Assembly (NCBI RefSeq): GCF_004340875.1
Contig: NZ_SLXQ01000009.1
Coordinates: 62,001-126,000, forward strand
DNA length: 64,000 bases
Direction of reading: 5' to 3'
Origin: Tamaricihabitans halophyticus
GTDB taxonomy: Bacteria > Actinomycetota > Actinomycetes > Mycobacteriales > Pseudonocardiaceae
Numbering within the stretch: position 1 is the stretch's first letter; the number at the start of each line of letters is the position of its first letter. Of the stretch, positions 17,257 to 25,757 are shown piece by piece. Position numbers and translations under genes: made by a program. The notes under the pieces were generated by a model. It made no database searches. It was given only the letters and a program-made list of their open reading frames with translations, and was not told where the DNA came from.

Positions 17257-19797
17257 GTGACCCAGGGCGACGCGTTACCGACCGTGTCGGTGATCGTGGT
17301 CAACTTTCGCCGACCGGACGACACGATCGCTTGCTTGCACGCGCTGGGTGAGCAGCTTGACTACCCGTCCGAACTGCTGGACATCATCTGCGTGGACAAC
17401 GATTCGGGCGACGGCAGCGCGGAGCGGATCAAGGCGCGGCTACCGGCTGGCGCGCGGCTGCTGAGCGCCCCGCGCAACCTTGGTTTCGCCGGCGGCTGCA
17501 ATCTGGGCGCCAAGCAGGCCAAGGGCAGCGTGCTCGCCTTGCTGAACAACGACGCCCGACCCGACCGCGACTGGGTACGTGCCGCCGTGGCCGAGCTGCG
17601 TACCGACCCCACGGTCGCGGCCGTGGCGAGCAAGGTGCTCGACTGGGACGGCGCCAGGGTCGACTTCGTGGACGGCGGACTCACCTGGTTCGGCATGGGC
17701 TACAAGCGGCACGCGGAGACGCCGATCGCCGAACTGCCCTCGGCCGAACACGACCAAGCCAAGGATGTGCTCTTCGGTAGCGGCTCGGCGCTGTTCGTCC
17801 GCGCGGGAGCCTTCGCCGAACTGGGTGGGTTCGACGAACGGTTCTTCATGTTCTACGAGGACGTCGACCTTGGCTGGCGGCTCAACCTGCGCGGCTGGCG
17901 CGTCCGGTACGTGCCGGAGTCGGTGACCTATCACCGGCACCACGCGACGATGTCCGACGTGGACTCCGCCGCCTCCGGGCGGGAGACTTTCCTGCTGGAA
18001 CGAAACGCGCTCGCCGCGCTGTACAAGAACCTTGGCCAGGACACATTGGACAAGGTGCTGCCCTCGGCACTGGCGCTGACCATCCGCCGTGCGACGGCTC
18101 GCGGCGAGCTGGACGCGCGGCAACTGGATCTGGAACGGCACACCGGGGCACCGGATTCGACGCCGGTCGAGCTACCACGCGAAGCACTTGCCGGGGTGCT
18201 CGCGATCGACCAGTTCGTGCAGCAACTGCCAGATCTGCGCGAGGCGCGGGACGTCGAGCAGGCGGCGCGCACCCGGACCGATGCCGATCTGCTTCCGTTG
18301 TTGCGCAACGCATTGGAACCCGCCTACCCACTCCCCCGATACCTCGAGGGGCACGACATCCTGGTCGAGGCGTTCGGGATCGCCGAGGCCTTCGGCAGCC
18401 GCCGCAAGGTACTGGTGATCACCGGCGACGCGCTCACCCAGCGGATGGCCGGTCCGGCGATTCGCGCCTGGAACATCGCCGAGGTGCTTTCCGCCGAGCA
18501 CGAGGTCCAGCTGCTCACGGTCAACCCTTCGTGCGCGCCGCAGCCAGCGGCGTTCCCGGTGCGCGCCGCCGCGCGCAGGGAACTGGACGCGCCCATCGAA
18601 TGGGCGGATATCGTGCTGCTGCAAGGGCATGTGCTGGAAATGGCGCCGGCGCTGAAAGCGGAACACTCGAACAAGATCGTAATCTGCGATCTGTACGACC
18701 CGATGCATCTGGAACTTCTCGAGCAGGGCAAGGGCGCGCCCGAGGATCGGCGCCACGCCGACCTGATCGGGGTGACCAAGGTGATCGACGCGCAGCTGGA
18801 GCGCGGCGATTTCTTCCTGTGCGCTTCGGAACGCCAACGGCATTTCTGGCTGGGCCATCTCGCCGCGCTCGGCCGGATAACCCCACAGCTCTACGATGCC
18901 GACCCTTCGATGCAATCACTGCTCGCGGTGGCCCCGTTCGGGCTGTCCAGCACGCCGCCGGCGCAAACCGGTCCCGGCATCAGGGGGAACATCGACGGCA
19001 TCACCGACACCGACCACCTGGTCCTCTGGGCAGGCGGGGTGTACAGCTGGTTCGACCCGCTGACGCTGGTGCGGGCGATCGGCAAACTCGGCGCGCGCCG
19101 GCCGGACGCGAAGCTGGTGTTCCTCGGGATGCGGCACCCCAACCCCGAGGTGGCCACAATGGACATCGGCACCCGAACGAGAGAGCTCGCCGACTCGCTC
19201 GGGCTGACCGGCAAGCAGGTGTTCTTCAACGAGAACTGGGTCCCGTACGCGGAGCGGCAGAACTGGCTGCTGGACGCGGACTGTGGGGTGACCACGCATT
19301 TCGAGCATGTGGAGACGACCTTCGCGTTCCGCACCAGGGTGTTGGACTACCTGTGGGCCGGACTGCCGATCGTGACCACCGATGGGGACGCCTTCGCCGA
19401 AGTCGTGGCGCGCGAGCGGCTTGGTGTGGTGGTACCCGCCGAAGACGCCGATGCGCTCGCCGCGGCGTTGGAGAAAGTCCTTTACGACACCGAGTTCGCC
19501 AACGGTTGCCGGGAGCGGATGGTCGCGGTCGCCGAACGTTACGCGTGGCCGGCGGCCCTGGCGCCACTCGTGGAGTTCTGCCGGAACCCGCGACCGGCAG
19601 CCGACCGGCTGCCCGGCGTGACTCCGCTTACCGCGAGCAAACCACTGCGTGGCAAGGAAATGCTCCGCAGGGATATCGCGCTGGTACGCGAGTACCTCGG
19701 CGACGGCGGCCCGAGGGAACTCGCCAGGCGAGTGGGTGGACGGCTGCGCAAGCTTGGCGGCAGGACACTGCGGGCACGCGGGCGCGCCGATGGCTAG
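17257..19797 (+). CDS. Two-domain GT2-GT4 glycosyltransferase fusion
   Basis: 846 aa. Residues about 10-260 form a GT2 domain (VSVIVVNFRRPDDT, CVDNDSGDGS, LNNDARPDRD, MFYEDVDLGWRLNLRGW). A linker of about 120 residues follows, then a GT4/GT-B domain from about residue 385 (KVLVITGDALTQRMAGPAIRAWNIA in pieces; VVTTHFEHVETTFAFRTRVLDYLWAGLPI region). The second domain lacks the usual E-x7-E form and has FRTRVLDYLWAGLP instead. Two catalytic domains in one chain suggest successive sugar additions. GTG 17257 has GGAAGGGGAGG upstream. Confidence 0.8.
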   Translation: MTQGDALPTVSVIVVNFRRPDDTIACLHALGEQLDYPSELLDIICVDNDSGDGSAERIKARLPAGARLLSAPRNLGFAGGCNLGAKQAKGSVLALLNNDARPDRDWVRAAVAELRTDPTVAAVASKVLDWDGARVDFVDGGLTWFGMGYKRHAETPIAELPSAEHDQAKDVLFGSGSALFVRAGAFAELGGFDERFFMFYEDVDLGWRLNLRGWRVRYVPESVTYHRHHATMSDVDSAASGRETFLLERNALAALYKNLGQDTLDKVLPSALALTIRRATARGELDARQLDLERHTGAPDSTPVELPREALAGVLAIDQFVQQLPDLREARDVEQAARTRTDADLLPLLRNALEPAYPLPRYLEGHDILVEAFGIAEAFGSRRKVLVITGDALTQRMAGPAIRAWNIAEVLSAEHEVQLLTVNPSCAPQPAAFPVRAAARRELDAPIEWADIVLLQGHVLEMAPALKAEHSNKIVICDLYDPMHLELLEQGKGAPEDRRHADLIGVTKVIDAQLERGDFFLCASERQRHFWLGHLAALGRITPQLYDADPSMQSLLAVAPFGLSSTPPAQTGPGIRGNIDGITDTDHLVLWAGGVYSWFDPLTLVRAIGKLGARRPDAKLVFLGMRHPNPEVATMDIGTRTRELADSLGLTGKQVFFNENWVPYAERQNWLLDADCGVTTHFEHVETTFAFRTRVLDYLWAGLPIVTTDGDAFAEVVARERLGVVVPAEDADALAAALEKVLYDTEFANGCRERMVAVAERYAWPAALAPLVEFCRNPRPAADRLPGVTPLTASKPLRGKEMLRRDIALVREYLGDGGPRELARRVGGRLRKLGGRTLRARGRADG

Positions 19798-20872
19798 GCG
19801 CGGGCGACTCAAGGTGCTACTGGATGGCACCCCGCTGCTCGGCAGCCGCACCGGCGTAGGGCGCTACACCGCCTCGCTCGCCGAGGAACTCGCCGCGATG
19901 TCCGATGTAGACATGCGTGCGGTCGCGTTCACGTTGCGCGGCTGGCGAGCACTGCGCAAGGTCCTGCCACACGGCGCAAGAGCGCGCGGCGCGCCGGTAT
20001 CCGCGCGGATGCTCCGGAAGAGCTGGCTACGCTCCCAGCTGCCGCCGGTCGAGATGTTCGCCGGGCTGACGGATGTGGTGCACGGGACGAACTTCGTGCT
20101 GCCGGGCAGGTTGCGCGCGGCCGGCGTGCTGACCATTCACGACCTCGCGTTCCTCGACGCCCCGGACGAGTTGCCGCCGAGCGATCACGAGCTGCCCACG
20201 CTGGTCGGCATTTGCGCGAAACGGGCGGATGCGATCTGCGCCCCGACGCACAGCGTTGCCGAGTCCATCGTGGACCGGCTAGCGGTACCACGGGAGAAGG
20301 TCGTGGTCACGCCGCTCGGCGTCGACCCAGCGTGGTTTACCGCGCGTGCGGCCGACCCGGTGCGCCGCCGGCTGCGGCTGCCGAAGGAGTACCTGCTCTT
20401 CGTCGGCGCGAGTGGCCCGCGCAAGAGTATCGACTGGCTGCTACGCGCCCACGAGTCCGATCCCGAGCTGCCGCCACTGGTGTTCACCGGGCCGGGCAGG
20501 TTCACCCCGAGCGAGCGCAGCATCAGCACCGGTTACCTGTCCGAAGTGGAACTGCGCAGCGTGGTCGCGGGCGCCTCGGCACTGGTACTGCCGTCAAGGG
20601 ACGAGGGTTTCGGACTTCCCGTACTCGAAGCGATGGCCTGCGACGTACCCGTGGTGTGCTCGGATGTGCCCGCGTTACGCGAGACCTCGGGTGGCTACGC
20701 GACGCTGGTACCGCACGGTGACGTGCCGGCGCTCGCCGAGGGTTTGCGGGCGGCGGCACAGAGCGATCCGGCGCCGGCCGAGCTGACCGAACACCGAGCG
20801 CATGCGGCCGGTTTCACCTGGCGACGATGCGCCCAGGCCACTGTGGATGCTTACCGGAAGGCCCTCGGTTAA
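19790..20872 (+). CDS. Family 4 glycosyltransferase
   Basis: 360 aa. LKVLLDGTPLLGSRTGVGRYT opens the GT-B fold; FVGASGPRKSIDWLL and E-x7-E in DEGFGLPVLEAMACD follow. The ATG lies inside the 3' end of the fusion gene (8-bp overlap), so translation is coupled. Likely a mannosyl- or rhamnosyltransferase on the same glycan. No polymerase or flippase gene is present in the window, so export of the product is not explained here. Confidence 0.85.
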   Translation: MARRGRLKVLLDGTPLLGSRTGVGRYTASLAEELAAMSDVDMRAVAFTLRGWRALRKVLPHGARARGAPVSARMLRKSWLRSQLPPVEMFAGLTDVVHGTNFVLPGRLRAAGVLTIHDLAFLDAPDELPPSDHELPTLVGICAKRADAICAPTHSVAESIVDRLAVPREKVVVTPLGVDPAWFTARAADPVRRRLRLPKEYLLFVGASGPRKSIDWLLRAHESDPELPPLVFTGPGRFTPSERSISTGYLSEVELRSVVAGASALVLPSRDEGFGLPVLEAMACDVPVVCSDVPALRETSGGYATLVPHGDVPALAEGLRAAAQSDPAPAELTEHRAHAAGFTWRRCAQATVDAYRKALG

Positions 20873-20904
20873 GACCACAGAGCCCCTTCCCACGAACGGC
20901 TGAC

Positions 20905-20923
20905 TTTAGTTAGGCTTACCTAA
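20905..20923. promoter_or_regulatory. IdeR/DtxR-type iron box
   Basis: TTTAGTTAGGCTTACCTAA matches 16 of 19 positions of the DtxR/IdeR consensus TTAGGTTAGGCTAACCTAA that I remember. It lies 28 bp before the siderophore-interacting protein start, at the right place to block transcription when ferrous iron is plentiful. Confidence 0.75.
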
Positions 20924-20950
20924 TCCAGCCGAGCAGGGAGGAGCTTGACG

Positions 20951-21823
20951 ATGGCTGATGCAGATTCGACCTCCGTGGATACCGCGACGCGCAACCAGTA
21001 CAAGTACCAGGTTGTCCGGGTGACCACGGTGCGCAGGCTGAGTCCGCATATGACCCGCATCACGTTCAGCTCACCCGAGCTGCGCGAGTTCCCGGCGAGC
21101 CTGCCGGACCAGTCGATCAAACTGTTCTTCCCGCTCGCCCACCAGTCGGTTCCCGAGGTACCCGAGCTCACCGACGATGACGTGCTCTCCTGGTACAAGC
21201 GATACCTGGCGATGCCGGACGAGATCCGCCCTTCAATGCGCACCTACACCGTGCGCTATCACCGTCCGGCGGTCGGCGAGCTCGACGTGGACTTCGTGTT
21301 GCATGGGGACACCGGGCCAGCGAGCAGGTTCGCGCTGGCCGCCCAGCCTGGTCAGCGGATTGGGTTGCTCGGGCCGAGTGGGCTGTACCAGCCGCCGCGG
21401 GACTGCGGCTGGCAATTGATCGCTGGCGATGAGACCGCGTTGCCGGCGATCGGCGCGATCGTGGAATCCCTTGGCCCCGAAGCAAAAGCATTGGTGTACG
21501 TGGAGATCGGGGACGAGCGCGATCGGCAGTGGTTCGACACCGCCGGGGATGTGCAGGTCACCTGGGTGAACCGGGGCACGGAGCCGGCTGGGCACAGCGA
21601 TCGGCTGGTGAACGCGATCCGCGCCGCGCGTTTTCCTGGTGGCACGCCGTACCTGTGGCTGTCCGGCGAAGCCGGCATGGTGAAGTCACTGCGCAGGCAT
21701 CTGGTGAACGAGCGAGGGATCGACAAACGACTGATCTCGTTCACCGGCTACTGGCGGGTGGGGCGCAGCGAGGAGCAGACCGCGCGGGAGAACGTGGCCG
21801 CGGCCTCGAACGGCGTCAGCTGA
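20951..21823 (+). CDS. Siderophore-interacting FAD-dependent ferric reductase
   Basis: 290 aa. SIP family: N-terminal FAD-binding barrel with RTYTVRYHRP (flavin contact), LDVDFVLHGDTGPASRFA, and QRIGLLGPSG; C-terminal NAD(P)H domain with WLSGEAGMVKSLRRHLV and FTGYWRVGRSEE. Such proteins reduce iron from ferric siderophores in the cytoplasm. ATG 20951 sits 9 bases after GGAGG; an upstream TTG is less well spaced. The iron box upstream indicates repression under iron-replete conditions. The 3' end overlaps the convergent hemD by 8 bp. Confidence 0.9.
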   Translation: MADADSTSVDTATRNQYKYQVVRVTTVRRLSPHMTRITFSSPELREFPASLPDQSIKLFFPLAHQSVPEVPELTDDDVLSWYKRYLAMPDEIRPSMRTYTVRYHRPAVGELDVDFVLHGDTGPASRFALAAQPGQRIGLLGPSGLYQPPRDCGWQLIAGDETALPAIGAIVESLGPEAKALVYVEIGDERDRQWFDTAGDVQVTWVNRGTEPAGHSDRLVNAIRAARFPGGTPYLWLSGEAGMVKSLRRHLVNERGIDKRLISFTGYWRVGRSEEQTARENVAAASNGVS

Positions 21824-22628
21824 AGCTCGCCTCGAGCTCGTTGACCAGTGCGCCCAGCCGCCAGCGTGCCGGTTGCACGACCGCCATCCCCTCGGCGATC
21901 AGCGGCGCGGCGGTGATTGGCCCGACGCAGGCGGCGACCATTCCATCGCGGACCGCGCTCAGCAAGCCGTCGAGCCGCCCGGAGGTCCGCGCGATGTCGA
22001 GTAGACCGCTCGCCGCCGCGGCACTGGTGAAGGTCAGCGCGTCTACCCGACGATCGCGCACGCCATCAAGCAAAGCGTGCACCAACTCCGGCTGCCGCGG
22101 TGGTTCCCAGCGATACGGCAGTACCTGGAGCACCTCGGCGCCCGCGGCGCGCAGCGCGTCCACGTACTCCGGCAGCGCCACGCCGTGCAGTTGCACGACG
22201 ACTCGCTTGCCGGCGAGGTCATCGGCCTGCACCAGTTCGAACAGCTCGGCGTTGCTCTCCGACTCGGCCGAGGCGTGCTCCCGGAGCCCAGCGCCACGCA
22301 CCGCTCCCTTGGCCTTGGGCCCCCGTACGTAGATATCCGCTCGTTCCAGCGTGGCGAGCAACGCCTCGTCCTGCCCCCATTGGTGCGCCGCGTCCACCCA
22401 ACCCCGCATACCCATGCCCGTGGTGAACACGACCAGGTCGACCGGTTCGGCAAGCACCCGCTCGGTGGTCGCACGCAGCCGAGGATCGTCCGGCAAGGGC
22501 ACGGTGTGCATCGCGGGCGCATGCCACACGCTGGCGCCCCTGCGCTCCAGCGAGGTACACAGGTCGGCTGCCCGACGTTCCGCGGTCACACCGATCATGC
22601 GACCCGCAAGCGAACTGGTCTCCACCAT
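21816..22628 (-). CDS. hemD: Uroporphyrinogen-III synthase (HemD family), stand-alone
   Basis: 270 aa. HemD fold: GRMIGVTAERRAADL, VVFTTGMGMRGW, VRGPKAKGAVR, VVVQLHGVALPEYVDALRAAGAEVLQVLPYRW in pieces, ALTFTSAAAASGLL, and CVGPITAAPL. This form resembles M. tuberculosis Rv0260c but lacks its C-terminal DNA-binding domain. It may close a tetrapyrrole ring or act as a regulator-derived relative. GGAAAGGGG precedes its ATG, 3 bp after the WYL gene stop: one operon. Confidence 0.8.
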   Translation of the reverse strand: MVETSSLAGRMIGVTAERRAADLCTSLERRGASVWHAPAMHTVPLPDDPRLRATTERVLAEPVDLVVFTTGMGMRGWVDAAHQWGQDEALLATLERADIYVRGPKAKGAVRGAGLREHASAESESNAELFELVQADDLAGKRVVVQLHGVALPEYVDALRAAGAEVLQVLPYRWEPPRQPELVHALLDGVRDRRVDALTFTSAAAASGLLDIARTSGRLDGLLSAVRDGMVAACVGPITAAPLIAEGMAVVQPARWRLGALVNELEASFS

Positions 22629-22631
22629 CCG

Positions 22632-23618
22632 CTACCCCTTTCCACCAGCGGCACCGTACACAGTGGCCAGCGAGCCAATCCGGTCCGCCAATAGTGCCCG
22701 CAACTCCTCGGGTTCGAGCACTTCGGCGTCCATACCGAAGCGCAGGAACTCACCCACCGCATGCCGCACGGACTCAACGGGCAGCGTGCACCGCACCCAA
22801 CCTGCCGCATCCGGTTCCGTCGCGGTCTCGGCCAGCGCCCTTGCCGCGATCGGTCCCAGGTAGAAGCCTACGAGGGACTGACCGAAGGGCGACAGCCGGA
22901 CAACCGCATGTGCCGGGTAAAGCCGCCGCGCGAACCGTTCCGACCAGTCTGCCCAGTAACCAGCCAGGTCGAACTCGGCCGGGCGCTCGAATCCTTCGTC
23001 GAGCGATTCGAGCGACAGCACCCTGGCGACTCGATATGTCCTCGCCGTCCCCGCGGAATCGGCGACGAGATACCAGGAGCCGCCGTTGAGTACCAGCCCG
23101 AGCGGGCAAACCTCCCTGGTGACTTCGCTGTCGTCCCAACGTCGGTAGTACAAGCGCAGCCGCCGCTGTCCCCACACCGCATCGGCGATCGGCGCCAGCC
23201 GCGCTGGCCGCTCAATCTCCCGGAACCAGCCGGGTGCGTGCAGGTGGAATCGCTCCTGGATCCGGCCGGCCCCTTCGCGCAGCGGTTCCGGCAATGCGGC
23301 GAGCAACTTCAACTGGGCAGCGCCGAGTACCGCGCCAAGCCCGAGCTCCGCCGCCGGTCCAGGAAGTCCCGCGAGGAAAAGGGATTCGGCCTCAGCGCTG
23401 GTCAATCCGGTCAGCCGGGTGCGGTAGCCGCCGAGGATCCGGTACCCGCCGTGCGGCCCGCGCTCCGCGTAAACCGGGACTCCTGCCGAGCTGAGTGCCT
23501 CGATATCGCGGTACACCGTGCGCACGGACACCTCCAGCTCCGCGGCCAGCTCCTCAGCGGTCACCCGACCGCGGGTCTGGAGCAGTAACAGGGTCGAGAC
23601 CAGTCTGCTCGCGCGCAT
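22632..23618 (-). CDS. WYL-domain HTH regulator (YafY-like)
   Basis: 328 aa. Residues 1-60 are an HTH-11 winged helix (RLVSTLLLLQTRGRVTAEEL, VSVRTVYRDIEALSSAGVPVYAERG in pieces). The centre, residues about 140-210, is a WYL domain (LRLYYRRW, CPLGLVLNGGSWYLVADSAG), with a WCX C-terminal extension. Co-transcribed with hemD and divergent from DUF3224. TAATCT 7 bases before its ATG and an inverted repeat across that promoter suggest autoregulation. Confidence 0.9.
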   Translation of the reverse strand: MRASRLVSTLLLLQTRGRVTAEELAAELEVSVRTVYRDIEALSSAGVPVYAERGPHGGYRILGGYRTRLTGLTSAEAESLFLAGLPGPAAELGLGAVLGAAQLKLLAALPEPLREGAGRIQERFHLHAPGWFREIERPARLAPIADAVWGQRRLRLYYRRWDDSEVTREVCPLGLVLNGGSWYLVADSAGTARTYRVARVLSLESLDEGFERPAEFDLAGYWADWSERFARRLYPAHAVVRLSPFGQSLVGFYLGPIAARALAETATEPDAAGWVRCTLPVESVRHAVGEFLRFGMDAEVLEPEELRALLADRIGSLATVYGAAGGKG

Positions 23619-23625
23619 ACCGGAA

Positions 23626-23631
23626 AGATTA
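23626..23631 (-). promoter_or_regulatory. -10 hexamer of leaderless WYL regulator
   Basis: TAATCT on the minus strand, 7 bases before ATG 23618, no ribosome binding site. Confidence 0.5.
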
Positions 23632-23660
23632 TGTCACGTACCTGACATGATCTGACAGGT
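23631..23660. promoter_or_regulatory. Inverted and direct repeats, likely WYL-regulator operator
   Basis: ATGTCA-N6-TGACAT (23631-23648) is a perfect inverted repeat. A second copy of CTGACA at 23652-23657 follows 10 bp after the first (23642-23647), one helical turn. Together ACCTG and CAGGT form another pair at 23640-23660. The site touches the -10 of the WYL gene and precedes the DUF3224 gene. Confidence 0.55.
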
Positions 23661-23709
23661 ATATCCGTTGTACTGCGCCTTGATCGAAGGAACAAGCAAG
23701 GAGCAGCAG

Positions 23710-24132
23710 ATGAACACCGAGGCCAGCACCAGCATCGACATCACCAGCTGGGACGAACACAACTACGACTCCGGCGACGAAGCCACACCACTGGCCCGGG
23801 CCGTAGTGACCGGCAATTACACCGGCGATCTCGTCGGCGCGGGCAGGCTCGAACTACTACTCGTGTACTTGGCGGACGGCACCGCGAGCTACGTCGGACA
23901 CGAGCGAGTGGTCGGCATACTGCACGGCAGGCAAGGAAGCTTCGTACTCCGGCACACCGGCACATTCCACGCGGGCGCGGCTCATACGGACTGGGAAATC
24001 GTGCCGGGCTCAGGCACCGGCGAACTCACCGGTCTCGCCGGCTCCGGCGGTTACCAGGCGAACGAGGGCAGCACGATCCCCACAGCGCGCCTCACCTACG
24101 CACTCACCTCCAGCACCCCGCACGATTCCTAA
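23710..24132 (+). CDS. DUF3224 domain protein
   Basis: 140 aa. DUF3224 pattern: a small antiparallel barrel with RAVVTGNYTGDLVGAG, YVGHERVVGILHGRQGSFVLRHTG (in pieces) and the closing GTGELTGLAGSGGY. Family function unknown; members resemble lipocalin or allene-oxide-cyclase-like barrels. ATG 23710 follows AAGGAG. It is divergent from the WYL regulator and probably its target. Convergent with the monooxygenase downstream. Confidence 0.8.
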   Translation: MNTEASTSIDITSWDEHNYDSGDEATPLARAVVTGNYTGDLVGAGRLELLLVYLADGTASYVGHERVVGILHGRQGSFVLRHTGTFHAGAAHTDWEIVPGSGTGELTGLAGSGGYQANEGSTIPTARLTYALTSSTPHDS

Positions 24133-24179
24133 AGGTTGCGATTCAGCGGAGGCCTACGACCGCGACATACTCGCGAACC

Positions 24180-25718
24180 TTAAAGAACGCGGTCACCGAG
24201 GGTATCGGAAGTGGCTGGGACGGTTCGGTAGGCGGTGAAGTCCGGAACTTTGGTTCGCCGGTTGTACTCGGATACCAACCCCGGCCAGTTCGCGGAAACC
24301 CGCCCATTCTCCTCGCGATACCAACTGGCACAGGACGCCCAAACGGTATCGGTAAGCCGGCGCTGCATCTCCCGGTCGAACCGTTCGGCCACCTCCGGCG
24401 AAACCTCCACATAGGACCTTGGTCGCGCGGCGAGGCGGTGCACCAGTTGCCGGATATAGCGGGCCTGTCGCTCCAACATGTACAGAATCGAACCCGAACC
24501 GAGGTTCGTGTTGGGGCCATACATCAGAAACAGGTTCGGGAACTCCGGCACGGCCATACCCAGGTACGCCCGCGCGCCCCCTGCCCAGACCTCCCGCAAC
24601 GAACGCCCGCCGCACCCGTAAACCTCCATCGGCGCGAGAAACTCGTGGCTGGCGAAACCCGTGCCGTAGATCAGCACATCCGCCGGATGCTCGACGCCAT
24701 CGGCGGTACGCACGCCACCAGGGGTGATCTCCGCGATCGGCTCGGTGCGCACCGCCACGTTCGGCTGCCGCAGCGCGGGATAGTAGTCGTTGGCGAACAG
24801 CACCCGTTTACAACCGAACACATAGTCCGGCGCGAGCTTCGCCCGCAGCAGCGGATCGGCGACCTCCCTTGCCAGGTGCCGCAAGGCCCGTCGCTTGAGT
24901 AGCGCGGCAACCATCTTGTTGCCGGCCACCGCCGACGCGCCCAGCTCGAGGAAAGCCCAGAAGTACAGCCGCTCGGCCAGTTGGGTCACCGGCAGCCGGG
25001 CGTAGAGCTTCTGCTGCCATGCGGAGTACCGCAGCTCCGACTTCGGCAGCACATACGGCGCGGATCGCTGGTACAACGTCAGGTGCGCGACGTGGGGCTG
25101 GATCCGCGGCACGAACTGGATCGCGCTCGCCCCGGTACCGATCACCGCGACCCGCTGCCCGGCCAGCTGACATTCGTGGTCCCATTGGGCGGAGTGAAAC
25201 GCGGGGCCGGCGAAATCACCCACGCCAGGGATATTCGGCCACGCCGGCCTGGACAGCTGCCCGGTCGCCGCGACCAGTACGTCCGCCCGAAGGCGCGCGC
25301 CGTCCGCCGTTTCCAGCCACCAGCAAGCTTCCTGCTCGGCGAACCGTGCCACGGACACCTCGGTATTGAGCCGGATATGCCGGTCGAGCCCATACTTTGC
25401 GACGAGGCCACGCATATAACCATGGATCTCCGCGCCTCCCGCGAAACGGTCCGTCCAGTACGGCTCTGGCGCGAACGAGAACGAGTAGCACGGCGCGGGC
25501 ACGTCGCAGGCCGCACCGGGGTAGGTGTTTTCCCGCCACACACCGCCAAGTTCAGCGGCACGCTCCAGGATGGTGAATTTCTCGAATCCGGCGCGCAGCA
25601 GCTCGAGGGCCATCGCGATGCCACCGAAACCGGCACCGACGATCACGACGGATGGTTGCGCGCGCACCGCACCGCGCGCGGTGCGGTGGTTCGCGATTGG
25701 CGTCATCGCGGTCCCCAA
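24180..25718 (-). CDS. Baeyer-Villiger type flavin monooxygenase
   Basis: 512 aa. N-terminal FAD Rossmann VVIVGAGFGGIAMALEL (about 24-40), NADPH Rossmann VAVIGTGASAIQFVP, and between them the Baeyer-Villiger fingerprint FAGPAFHSAQWD (F-x-G-x3-H-x3-W). These enzymes insert oxygen beside a ketone to give an ester or lactone, cytoplasmic, using FAD and NADPH. Substrate unknown. It is 39 bp behind a TetR gene in the same direction, and a hydrolase gene is divergent from that pair. An ATG at 25706 is an alternative start. Confidence 0.9.
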   Translation of the reverse strand: MGTAMTPIANHRTARGAVRAQPSVVIVGAGFGGIAMALELLRAGFEKFTILERAAELGGVWRENTYPGAACDVPAPCYSFSFAPEPYWTDRFAGGAEIHGYMRGLVAKYGLDRHIRLNTEVSVARFAEQEACWWLETADGARLRADVLVAATGQLSRPAWPNIPGVGDFAGPAFHSAQWDHECQLAGQRVAVIGTGASAIQFVPRIQPHVAHLTLYQRSAPYVLPKSELRYSAWQQKLYARLPVTQLAERLYFWAFLELGASAVAGNKMVAALLKRRALRHLAREVADPLLRAKLAPDYVFGCKRVLFANDYYPALRQPNVAVRTEPIAEITPGGVRTADGVEHPADVLIYGTGFASHEFLAPMEVYGCGGRSLREVWAGGARAYLGMAVPEFPNLFLMYGPNTNLGSGSILYMLERQARYIRQLVHRLAARPRSYVEVSPEVAERFDREMQRRLTDTVWASCASWYREENGRVSANWPGLVSEYNRRTKVPDFTAYRTVPATSDTLGDRVL

Positions 25719-25757
25719 TCGGCGTCGATCGGCTACCGGAAGCGTAGTTGCCGCGAG

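Noticed and set aside
24131-24182. Possible terminator between DUF3224 and the monooxygenase
   Set aside because: AAGGTT and AACCTT arms are only 6 bp and far apart; not convincing.
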